NCBI GenBank assembly: GCA_021209875.1
Contig: JAGYVD010000008.1
Span: 2,169,501-2,233,500 of the forward strand
Source of the DNA: Rosellinia necatrix
Taxonomy: Eukaryota > Ascomycota > Sordariomycetes > Xylariales > Xylariaceae
DNA: 64,000 nt
Direction of reading: 5' to 3'
Below the pieces are notes generated by a model. That model was not told the origin of the DNA. It ran no database searches and saw only the letters and a list, made by a program, of their open reading frames with translations. Made by a program: the position numbers and the translations under genes. Below, in pieces: positions 31,200 to 41,294 of this stretch (position 1 is the stretch's first letter; every line of letters begins with the position of its first letter).

Positions 31200-34100
31200 T
31201 TATCGATATGCCACTCCTCTGGCCACCTGGTCATCCGTGAAGCCTTCCTGTAAATTTCTCAGGTACGTGTCAAATTTCCCAGAAACCTTGATAACGTGTT
31301 CAAGGTGATGAAACGACATCTTCTCCTTTTTGAACTTTGCGAGCTGGCGTGCAGTCGTGATGGCGTTCCTAATTTGCCGCCCGTTCAAGTCGTACCGAGC
31401 CAATTCGGTGAGATAACATTCAACGTCATCAAAGTCGATCCCTGTAGGCTCCAACGACTTCGACCATGCAACTTCTATGTCCGCCCTCGAGGAGCTAGCG
31501 AGCAGGTCTGCATCGAGTCCTTTAAGTCTGTTAAAGAAGTTCTTCCAGATCTTCTTTCTCTGACCTTCTGTCAAGTTTTCGTAGTGCAAGGATAGTTGGA
31601 TCCGTGACTATAGCAGTTGATGTCAGTTATTCTACCCATGGCATGATGTAATGGGAGCAGGTCAATACATACTTTGAATGCTTCGTCGAATGTACCAACT
31701 CTATTAGAAATGAGGATCAAGATACCCTCGTAATATTCCAAAACACGGAGGAACACGGAAACGAGAGCATTGCGGTCCAGGTCCGTTAGAGTTCGTTGCT
31801 CAAGGAAAACGTCAGCTTCGTCCAGCAAAACCACGCAGCCCCAGCTCTTCCCCAGGTATAGGACAGACTCCAGATACTTTTCTACTACTTCTGGTTTGGT
31901 CCCTATATCTCCACAAGTAACTCGAAATAGGGGCTTCTCGGCCATCTCCGCGACACTCTCGGCTGTGAATGTTTTCCCCGTTCCAGGTCCGCCGTGTAAG
32001 AGAATAATGAGGCCGTTGCCTTTTCGTTCGATAATGTCTGTGCATTTCTCGCTCTCTAATTGGTTTGTTACCAATGCTTGGATGAGCTCCTTAGTCCCGA
32101 TATCGACGACTAAATGCTCGAATGATCCCTTATTCCAGACAACATCTTCAATCAGGTCCACAACCAGGTCATCTAAAAGATATCAGACCAGTCAAGCCTT
32201 TGCTTATTGTTTTTACATGATAGCATACCCCATTTCTTGCTTCGGAGGTTATAACCCGTAACCCGTCGAGGGAAGACATATATTTCTGGTGCCGCTGGGG
32301 GATTTATCGACGCCATAATCTTAGGATCCATTACCTCGCCTTCGTCTCTCGTAACCCTTGCATATAACTTTTTGAAATTAGCGGAATCTGAGTGGAGCTA
32401 TCTATAGGTCTCAAAATCGATCATATACCGCTCTCCCGCCTGTATCCAGATCAGCAAACTCTACGTAACTATTATTTCACTCTTGTACGAAACGAGCCGT
32501 CGAAATCGACACTTCCAAAACGTTTCCCCACGAAGTTGAAGCCTGGACTTAATGTCATCACTGACATATTTCAATGGATATGCGCTCAGCTTGACAATTG
32601 GTACTTCTTCTGTCAACGAATTCGACTTCAAAATAACGTCTGTCCTCACGTAGTCCCGCTGAAAGGACCCATCATAGTAATATTGCCAGGTTCTAGCCTC
32701 CCATACCCATTTGAGGGTAGTATTGTCGGGGTTAAAACCGCCTTGACGAGTAATATCACGAGAATTTGGCTTCAGTGACGGTCTGGATATGTTCACGAAC
32801 CAAGATGTTGCAATTCCCACTGCTATGTCATTTTTATCCCCCCGGAGCAACACGTCGCCTGGTTGACACAAAAACTCGACGGTTTCTGCCGGTGCTACGC
32901 CTCTATTGAGTTGATCCTCAACACGGCTATAAAGCTCACCGTAATGTTCATCAATCCACGATGTCAAGACCCTCATCATGTCGGAGCGGGGCGCGGATAG
33001 CCCGTCTAGGGCAGTAACAGACCTATGTCAATACCAAAAGAGATAGAGGGCGCGAATGACATTCTCGACTTTGAAATAGGGGAATTCTGTAGCAAATTTC
33101 GGCTGTAGGTCCAAAAACGCCTGCACTGCATCTATCATCTCTGTAGACTGCAAGCGTATCTCTTCGCTGATTGGTTGAGGTCGGGGGAGCGGCTTTTTCT
33201 CACGGTTTACAGCTGCCACCTCCTCCCGTTGCTCCTGCATGCCATAAGTCTTGATGATGACAAAGGCTATGTCGTGCTGTTGGCGCAAGTATCCATCTCG
33301 ATCGGGAATGGGGAAGTGGGCTTTCAACATCGCCTGACTGCGGGGACCAATGGCCCAGGTAGGTTCATCAAAAAATGTAGACCATTCAACTGATTCTTCA
33401 TAAACGATATGCAGCATTTCAATGTGGTTTGGCGGGCCGTGTGACTCCCTAAGGCTTCTATTTTCGGCCTCCAGCAGATCAATTCTCTCTCTTAGATAGT
33501 GTAGAGAGCTCTCGGGTACTATGTCATGAGCCATCGTTCCACTCGATCTCAGAGGATCTGGTCGCGAACTCGAGGGCTCTTTTTTAAAAACAATCCCCAG
33601 AGAATCTGAGGGGGGGGGGGACATGCCGAAACTTTCAATGCGCGAACCCCCTTGTGGTGAATCTTTGGCTTGGGTTACTTCCGTTTCTCTCCCAGGAAGA
33701 CGATTAGGAGGTATATGCCGAAGTTCCAGTATACTAGTATAAGCCATATGCGACCCTTGAATTCCAGATTGAGACGGAAATGGTGAAGTCGGAACCGGAG
33801 GTGGGCTTATACAATTTGGAGTGCTACAGACTGGGGGGTGCAATTCCTGGCGCTCGGGTAGCTCTGCAGCAGCAGAAGTGAGGTCTAGGTCTGAAATAAC
33901 AATGGAAAAATAAAGGCTTAACACATAGCGTAGGGAACGGCGTTCATCAACCTTTAATCTTTTGCCTACGCTAGAAGGAGAGCATCTCTGCTCTTCAGTT
34001 GGTAGGACTGCTGATAGTAGAACTTCCTTGACAAAATCGCTGGCAGACGTCTGATCCCGCGAAATGGTTGTATGATTCCAAAAACCAAGAGTATTGATGT

Positions 34101-34644
34101 CTTCGCGCTCGTAGTTTTCAAGGGGTTTTGGTTTCAAGGCCTCTGACTCTCTCGCGAGTTTGACTAGGCGCAGAAGTATCTGCAGCAGATGGTGTGCATG
34201 GAAGTCCCCATCTGATCCAATTTCACTCGAGGGAGTGGATGCAGTAGAAGCAATTGCGTTCCGGGACGCGGAGTCAAGGCGGCTCCTATCGATGAAGAAC
34301 TCATAAAACTCCGGTTTGGGTGAACGGAGAAGCACCACGTTCGTGTCAACATTAATAATACCAGTATCTTCGCCAGCATACAGTTGAGCAGCATGAATTA
34401 AATCTTCATCAGATAGTCCATCAAGATAGTCATCAAAATAATCAATGATCAAGCCCTTGAATAGCTGAGATTCCAAAGATTCGGACGAGTCATTAGAACC
34501 AGTGGAAACTATAGAATCTCTGGATCTATCAGTATCATTTTCGACTCCTAGTAGGGATGACTTGGGGTCTTCGCCGTCGGGGGCACTGCTAGATGCGAGC
34601 TCTAGGTCAGTGCTAGACAAGGCCGAAGGACGTCTGAGCTCCGT
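31200..34644 (-). pseudogene. AAA ATPase (fungal DUF7025-AAA type) interrupted by three in-frame stops
   Basis: One reading frame continues from 34644 to 32229 but is broken by TGA at 33030-33028, TAG at 32463-32461 and TAG at 32400-32398. Sequence between the stops stays homologous-looking (EFLCQPGDVLLRGDK, YMIDFETYR and the conserved VFPRRVTGYNL). Two ordinary introns follow (32228-32173 and 31672-31608). The AAA module is well kept: Walker A GGPGTGKT, Walker B VVLLDEADVF, sensor-1-like ILISNRVGTFDEAF, and SRIQLSLHYENLT with the arginine finger region. A coiled coil (YLRERIDLLEAENRSLRES) and a long disordered part precede it. No small intron removes the stops cleanly. The start is unresolved: the frame opens at a TTTAG acceptor at 34645 with no in-frame ATG nearby. 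The family is expanded in filamentous fungi and of unknown function. It may be a recent pseudogene, or the upper part may be a separate truncated protein. Confidence 0.72.
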
Positions 34645-35180
34645 CTAAACATCAGTGAGAAACGATGACCCGACAACGCTGGGATTTGTAAATATGTGAG
34701 CTAACATACCCAGCGAGTTCCCGCCCAGGGTGGCGGTGGCACACCAGCCGGTCTCGATGCCGACTCCAGCTTCCACACTCGAGACCTTCTCGTCGCTGTA
34801 AGAGGTCGTATGCTAGGTGGATGGCCCTAGACCCGGTGCTCGGAAACCGAAGAGGGTGGTATGATACCACGGAACGATTCGACAAAATGAAGGGTACCTC
34901 TGTCGAGAATGAGACGAGGAATAAATCTGGTGGGTTCCATGGAGAGGAAGAGGAAGATATGCCACGGAGGCAGCAGATCCTACACGCATAACCGGTATGC
35001 AGGCTGCGAGCGGGGTTCGAAAGCCACCCTGAATCCTAACCTCTGCACCCTGTACGTATTGTATCGTTAACCCAACCAATTACGAGGTGATATTGCCCGC
35101 GGACCATCAAACGCCTAATCGATCCAGTTCCCAAGGCCAACGCAGGAATGGTATGTCCCAGCGAAACAGAATGGAAATAA
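34645..35180. other. Spacer with possible upstream exon on minus strand
   Basis: The complement of about 34823-34710 reads as a plausible exon (after a CCTAG acceptor, up to a GTATGT donor) with a well-behaved hydrophilic peptide. It could be an upstream exon of the AAA gene or a fragment of another gene. I do not recognise its sequence. Confidence 0.3.
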
Positions 35181-36968
35181 GTGAGTAACCTCCTTTTTAC
35201 CAGGGATATTGTCACAAAGAAAGGGTGTAGGTTGGCTAGTGACTCATTGATCCGATTATACAGCTCCCAGTTGAGTATCGCCGATTCGGCCTTTCAAGAA
35301 GCTCGACTCAAGTTCCTCGGTGGCAGTAAGCACCATGAGAAAATATTTAATTCAGTTAATTCGCAAAGCGGTCCCGAAGGCGTCCTCGCCATTGTAACCG
35401 AGTGTATGAAGAAGTACGAGGCTCGGAGGAGGCACTCCGCGGCTAGGATATGGCTCTGCGAGTTTTCACAGCGAGTCAAATTATATGGTAACATTCTGGA
35501 TGTCTTCGTTCAGCATCACCCGGAATATGTAGCTTTTGTGTGGGGCGCTATGAAGTTTTTGTTTGTGGTAAGAATACGTGAACACATGTATCGCACTCTG
35601 GACATAGGATGCTAATGTGCACGAAGGGAGTAGTCAACCACGAGAAGACAGTAGAAAGACTGGCGGAGGCACTCTCGAAGATCGCCGACATGCTCCCCCA
35701 TATTCAACTATCCTCGGCCCTATATCCGACTGAACACATGCGCGCAGCAATAGCGGAATTGCACGCGAATATCATGCGCTTCTTCATTAGGGCCTATGAT
35801 TGGTACGAAGAAGGAACATTGAAGCACATGCTTCATAGCATTACACGGCCTGTGGAGTTGAGATATCAAGACTTGCTTCAGCGTATTGAACAATGTTCTC
35901 TGCGCATTCACAGATTAGCATCGGTAGGCCAGCAGGCGGAAATGAGAGATCTGCGCACTGGGCTAGACGCCAGGCTAGATGATATGAAGTTAAGCATAAA
36001 CCAGCAATTCGACAAACTGAGTACCAGAATGGAGGAGATCCGGAACGCGATGACCTGTAAGCATCTCGGAAGATCCACCGACGGTCTTTGGTGTCCGTCA
36101 GAGGCTAACAGCGACAGTGCAATCGGCGGCGACGATCAACACAAACTACCTGCTGACGGACATCCAGTTCTCGCAGATCATGCGGTCGCTCGCTCGCCTC
36201 CCCATGTGGGACGCGGCCAAGACGTTCCAGTACCACCGGTCGCTGCGGGATAGGCGGACGCACAACGCCCACCAGGGCCTGTCCGTCCGGTTCTGGGACT
36301 CGCCGAAGCTCGCGCGCTGGTTCGGCGCTGCGGGCTCCGAGGTCCTCATCGTCGCCGGGACCTTCCAGTCGCGCTTCTGCGTGCGCAACTTCTGCGTCGA
36401 CGTCATCGAGCAGCTGCGCTCGGCGGGAATCCCCGTCCTGTTCGCCCTGAAAGTTGGCCAGGAGATGTCGGACGACGGGTCGTCGTCGTCGGTCTCGTTG
36501 TCGTCGATAGACATCCTGAAATACCTCCTGCGTCAGGCGCTTCAGGAGACGAAGGGCAAGCAGACCGAGAGGTCGATGTCGCTGAGCTGTGCCCGCGTGG
36601 AAAGTGCCATGGACGAAGAGGAGTGGTTTCAAACCCTGGAGGCCGCGCTTTCGGCGTTCGAGCAACGGGTTTACCTTGTCATAGACCTTGAGATCCTGGA
36701 TAGGGAGTTAAGAGGGGCTAGCGGCTTTCACTGGCTGTCTTCTTTCCTATCTTTATTTGAAAAACTCCTCGATCGTTGCGCTACGACGCGAATCAAGGTC
36801 CTTTTGATAGGCTACGGGCACGAATTTCCTTTCCCATTGTCGGCAGACGAACAATCTAAGTTTGTGATCCAGGCTCGGACGGATGTTGTTACTGTGCGGC
36901 AGCAGAAACTCAGGCTACATACGCCACAGCGAGGCATACCAAATCATCTCAAAGGATCGATATGCTGA
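35181..36968 (+). CDS. DUF7708-type fungal NLR/STAND-like protein, 5' end unresolved
   Basis: Coding exons end at 35567, resume 35627-36056, and finish 36112-36968; introns of 59 nt (GCTAAT branch point) and 55 nt. The open frame reaches back to 35181 without an ATG, so a small upstream exon is missing from this model. The N-terminal region contains VKLYGNILDVFVQHHPEYVAF followed by WGAMKFLFVGVVNHEKT, the hallmark of the DUF7708 domain found at the start of fungal STAND/NLR-like proteins. A long helical part (about 130-290, with MRDLRTGLDARLDDMKLSI) follows. The C-terminal part has a beta strand with ILIVAGTFQSRF and a later VYLVIDLEIL/VLLIGYGHEF pattern resembling a degenerate NTPase core, but no Walker A. 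A role in nonself recognition is family-based inference. It is transcribed divergently from the damaged AAA gene. The first half of the last exon is GC-rich, unlike the rest. Confidence 0.65.
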
Positions 36969-37184
36969 TTGTATGTATAACACACCCCCGGCCCATACTA
37001 GACAGGATAAGGGAATAACGTGGAGTCAGGTCGTCATCATGTCATACAATTAAACCACCATGCAAGGTCGAGCCCGCCGCTTTATCCAGAAAAATCATTG
37101 CTTCGGTCTGTCCGTCTTCTATATCTCTAAATACCTTTTCCAAGCAGCCACTGGATGGCATGGGATCCAACTATATTAGTCCTT

Positions 37185-39495
37185 CTACCGCAATCCTCGC
37201 GTCGCTCGCCCATTCATGTGCCGTCGTCCATTAAGTGTTGTCGTGTTGGCAGCTATAGCATAAGGTCGGTGGCCTACAGGTTTCTTCGCCGGGAGTGAAT
37301 TTAATGCCTCCCAAATTTCTGTGATGCTCGCCCGCCGAGCTGGAAGCATACTGTATTGTAACGAATAAAGGTTTTTTCTGTGAATAGGCGGAACGAAACG
37401 TCCAGTAACTAGACAGAACAGCACGCGGGGAGATAAATAATGCTTGCGGAGACGATTCCCCATCTGAAAATACTGATGGAACATCGCAGCGAACTCGAGA
37501 GGAACCGGCTGGATAGCATTAGTATAACAACGTGATAATAGCGAGGAGTATCGCTTCAGACTTACCTTTAAATGAATGAGTGATGTGGGTGAGGGGAAAG
37601 ATGGCGAGTTGGATGGTGAATTAACTTTATGTCTATAATGGGTATCACGAAGCTCAAAGCGAATACCGCCTATTATGGGTTAGCAGTCGGATCGTGGCAA
37701 ATTATGTGGGAGAAGTACCAGGAAGACGCCTAGGGTCCTTGGCCCGTAGCATCAGGGCGAATAGCGGGAAATGGTTTAAACAAGATAACATTGTATCAAA
37801 TACGGCTTTGAGTAATATGATCACCATACGCGCCAGGGCGAAGTTGAGGTAGAAGACAATGACAGTCGGTAGTAGGAAGAACAACAAGGTGAATAGGATC
37901 GTGCCGACAAGCAATTGGTCTAGGTCGTAGTCGCAGGAGTCGACTCGGTTTCGTAGCACATTGTACTTTTTCCCTCGAAAGAGTTGAAATAGCGAAAGCA
38001 GGATAGTCAATTGCCAATGGAATATCCGTGCCGAGGCGAGATAGAACGAGTAGATGTGGAGGGTGAGTGCCGATAGTAGATCCGAAAATAAGGCAATCGG
38101 TAAACTAGCACCAGCAAAGCTAGAGAATCCGATGAACCATACAATCTGTGGGAGTAGGGGTTCCAGGGTCCGGGCACAGCTGGACCAATAGTCGATTACC
38201 CATAGGAACAGGTCGCCAAGGAATAAAGCCAATTCACTGTTCAGTTTTAGCCCGGCTGGCCAGCCCATAAGCCATGAGATACTGCTCTGCAAAGCGGCAA
38301 TCGTATACTTGTCGAGAAGCATATTAATCATATCAGCCAACCAATCGGCGTTCTCAATGATGTAGGATCCCAAGGCGATGCCGATGATTATGTCGTTTGC
38401 CACGAGCCACAGGCTATTGTAGAAGCGTATGTAATCCGGGTGATTGGTGGTGACGCTGTCCCAATCATTTTTCCTTAGGCGTAATTTCACGTATTGCATA
38501 GGCCAATAACAGAACTGTAGGAGACGGATTTCTAGTTGTTGTGCCGTTGCCGAAATATCCTTCAGCGCGGGAGAAGAAGGCCGAAGTCGCCATTCCAAGA
38601 CCAAGAGAAGCACCTCTGCCGCAATCCGGTGGGCAAGGAGGATGACGATAAACGCCCGCCTAATGACTGGAAAGGCATAGATGATAATCATATCCCAGAC
38701 CCATAAGGCTGCTGTGTCTCTCATGGTCGTGGCATGCTCCACAACACGTTCGGACACGCTCAATGCACGCTTGGGGCGAGGGCCGATGAGCGACACATTC
38801 TTCTGCAATAGATGCTCGAGCTCCCAGGCCCAGTTGATTTGATTCACAATCCTTACTAGGGCTTTATCCTTTGAGGATGGAGGGTACCGGAAAACCGAAT
38901 GTTGCTTTATTTTTTCTACCAACTGATCAGTTTTCTGCTTTTTCTTCTGCTCCTGCTTTTCGTCTTCCACCTCGGATTCATGAGAGCCGGCGTACAGCGT
39001 TTGGCTCTTGTCAATTAGGGAGAGGGCGATGGGGCTTAGCGAGATGTACTGCATTCGAAGCGGGTTGGGTCGGTCAAACAGAATAGTTTGAATAGTCGAC
39101 GCTTTAGTGCATGTAATCCGTGGAAGCGGCTCAGAAGGGTGCGTAGTTGCTTGCACCCACGAGGGATCCGGGGTGGTCCCAGGCATGGCATTTGTCAAGC
39201 CGAGGACATGCATAGACGCCTGACCACAGAGTTCGAATATCCTAGCAACGGAATGACGGGCATTCCGCAATAAAATGCCTGTTTTCAGCGCATTTCCCAC
39301 GCTTCTCGGCTATACACGCATCAGCTACGGGTAGGTGGAACAACGCCGATATGTGCTCACATCAACATGATCCAAGATGGCTACGACAACAACATCTAAA
39401 TCAGAGTTCCTCCAACCGACCAGAACACCTGGGAGATCGGTCGCTACGGTGTCGCTCGGCCAGAATACTCGCATCAGTCCATCGCGCTCCGGCAT
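37185..39495 (-). CDS. GPI1: GPI1, subunit of GPI-N-acetylglucosaminyltransferase
   Basis: Four exons: 39495-39361, 39309-37719, 37669-37566 and 37508-37185 (2,154 nt, 717 aa); introns 51, 49 and 57 nt. The short last exons carry the conserved C-terminus (GGIRFEL, MFHQYFQMGNRLRKHYLSPR, VPPIHRKNLYSLQYSMLPAR), which would be lost if translation stopped at 37702. N-terminus: MRVFWPSD and GVLVGWRNSDLDVVVVAILD. Several membrane helices lie in the middle, including NDIIIGIALGSYIIEN and SWLMGWPAGLKLN. Gpi1/PIG-Q works in the ER membrane complex that transfers GlcNAc from UDP-GlcNAc to phosphatidylinositol, the first step of GPI-anchor synthesis, and stabilises the catalytic subunit Gpi3. I chose the ATG at 39495; 39474 is an alternative. 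The gene starts 26 nt after the stop of a small upstream gene. Confidence 0.94.
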
Positions 39496-39521
39496 GTCCA
39501 GAAGGCGTCGGAGCACCCCGG

Positions 39522-39929
39522 CTAAAAGGAGCCCCTCCGCCTGAGCTGTTCCCGAGCAGAAATGCCTCGGCTCGGCGATCGCGGGTGCTATATGTTCCGG
39601 TTAGCTTATGTGGGCGAGGGCAGAGGTAGAAGCATACCAGCTCAACCTCGTGACGCGCGATATGCTGCACGGGTATGAAGAGGAAGAGAAACGCAACACT
39701 CAAAAAGGCACAGCCTAGGGCGATACGATACTGCAAGATGTACGTAGGTTAGCGAGGCGAGGAGGCGAAAGTACGGGAAACGGGGGCATATATCTGAGGC
39801 AACTCTTACGATGACACCGTTGACCCAGGCAAAGATGGCGAGCTCATAAAACCGAGTAACCAGGTCCCATCGAGCAGTTATGTAGCCAGCTACAAAGATG
39901 GCGAGGGTCAGGATGGAAAAGGGGTGCAT
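39522..39929 (-). CDS. Small two-helix membrane protein upstream of GPI1
   Basis: Exons 39929-39810, 39730-39638 and 39587-39522 (279 nt, 92 aa); introns 79 and 50 nt, the second with a GCTAACC branch point. Helix 1 is at about 4-18 (FSILTLAIFVAGYIT), helix 2 at about 44-60 (ALGCAFLSVAFLFLFIP), with a short basic Arg/Ser-rich tail (ISAREQLRRRGSF). I know no function. If the second intron were retained, the frame would run into the GPI1 first exon, so the spliced form is preferred. It lies on the same strand as GPI1 with only 26 nt between stop and start, which could mean a shared transcript or tightly overlapping UTRs. Confidence 0.68.
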
Positions 39930-40056
39930 AAAGGGTGGCGGCGGCTAGGCGGTAGCGGCTAGGTGGAGAGGCGGGATGACTATTGTCGACCGCGTGGCAT
40001 CCCGTAAAGCAAGGCGATGTAGCGGGTCGTCGAAATCTGGGAAGCCCGATCGCTGA

Positions 40057-40104
40057 TGCGATGGTTCGTGCGATGGTTCGTGCGATGGCTCGTGCGATGG
40101 TTGG
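40057..40104. repeat. Tandem repeat, 4 copies of a 12-bp unit
   Basis: Four copies of tgcgatggttcg, with one substitution each in copies 3 and 4. It is 130 nt upstream of the small membrane-protein gene's start codon. Confidence 0.93.
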
Positions 40105-40980
40105 TGGAAATAGTGAATGTTCGATGCCTCGAGAAAACAAAAGTATGTCCGGCCGAGACCCGGCGCAGATCCCTAGACAGCTCGGCTTCTCTGTGCCTGA
40201 GGTTCCTGTCGTGTCGTGTTCATGAAGTATTCGGGGACCGTACGAGGCTTATCGTTCCCCCCTCTCCTGCTCTTGGCCGCGAGGAATATCTGGCGCGGAT
40301 TGTTTACTAACGAGCGTCGGGGTGTCGGAGTGTCGGGGCGTCGGGGAGGTGCGCGGAGCGGGAGAGATATGTCTCGTCTTTTGTATTTCAGAGGACTATA
40401 TCAGGTGCCTCGTCGGTGGGTTCATATCGGTCGCAAAGGCGAAGTGGCAAGGTGCTGGTCGTCGTGTACTTATCGCAAAATATCAGGGTCGTGCTCCTGG
40501 TTGCCAATGAAGCTTGGTACCTGTGCATGGGTGATAGACTTGGCGATTTACAGGGGCCGCGATAAAGGACTCGATGGCGCTAACTACATACACTACATTA
40601 CCAAGAGACTCCTTAGGTAAGAGTCTAGGCGGGTCCACACCTCGTGCTGCATACAAATTACATTTAGCGTTCTTACCGCTTTTGCTAGGGTTCGGCTCAC
40701 ATCATTCTTGTCACTCACTAGGTACACTACTTCATATGGGCGCCTATAATTGAGGAGGCGCGGCGGGCCGCTAACTACTGCGCTTCGAGTTTAGGTTTCA
40801 CTCTATACGAATCAATTCCAGGCGCGCACTGGGACCTGAAGATGTCTCGAAAAGGTATAACGCCAACTAGTATTATTGTTTATCGAATTAAAAGCGCATT
40901 GAGGTACTGAGAGAGACGTATCTATGATATCGCATCCTGCTGTCAGCTCAATTGAACCATCTAGGCTGTGTAGAATATGA

Positions 40981-41040
40981 GCTTGAGTACGCGAGCTTGA
41001 GTACGCGAGCTTGAGTACGCGAGCTTGAGTACGCGAGCTT
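40981..41040. repeat. Minisatellite, 4.3 copies of a 14-bp unit
   Basis: Perfect tandem copies of gcttgagtacgcga, downstream of the RRP6 stop. Confidence 0.96.
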
Positions 41041-41294
41041 CCAGCAAAGTCGTCGACAGGTTCCCCCGGATTTTCATGTATCCCGCCTTGGTATATCAGG
41101 CATAGTACCGTAGCCGTGCGAAATCGGATTGTCAAAGGGTATATTTCCCAGTCTATCCCACGACACCTCGGCTGCCTCCCACTGTGTCTTTTAGTCCCCT
41201 AAACTCCGAGCGATGCTATGCTGAGACAAAATGCACTCCGAGCCAGAACTCCATATAAAATGCCGACCTATCGTTACCCCCAACATCTTCCGAC

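Larger units (their letters stand above)
39930..41294. other. Spacer with two tandem repeats
   Basis: Lies between the small membrane-protein gene and the RRP6 stop. It holds a 12-bp tandem repeat (40057-40104) and a 14-bp minisatellite (40981-41040). Plus-strand open frames at 39983-40620 look like by-products of the repeats. No gene is supported. Confidence 0.5.

Noticed and set aside
33001..33030. 29-nt GT-AG segment as an intron removing the TGA in the AAA gene
   Set aside because: Below plausible intron size, and joining it creates a new stop.
37702..37718. Stop codon at 37702 as the end of GPI1
   Set aside because: A GT donor at 37718 and two downstream exons restore the conserved C-terminus with frame-consistent lengths.
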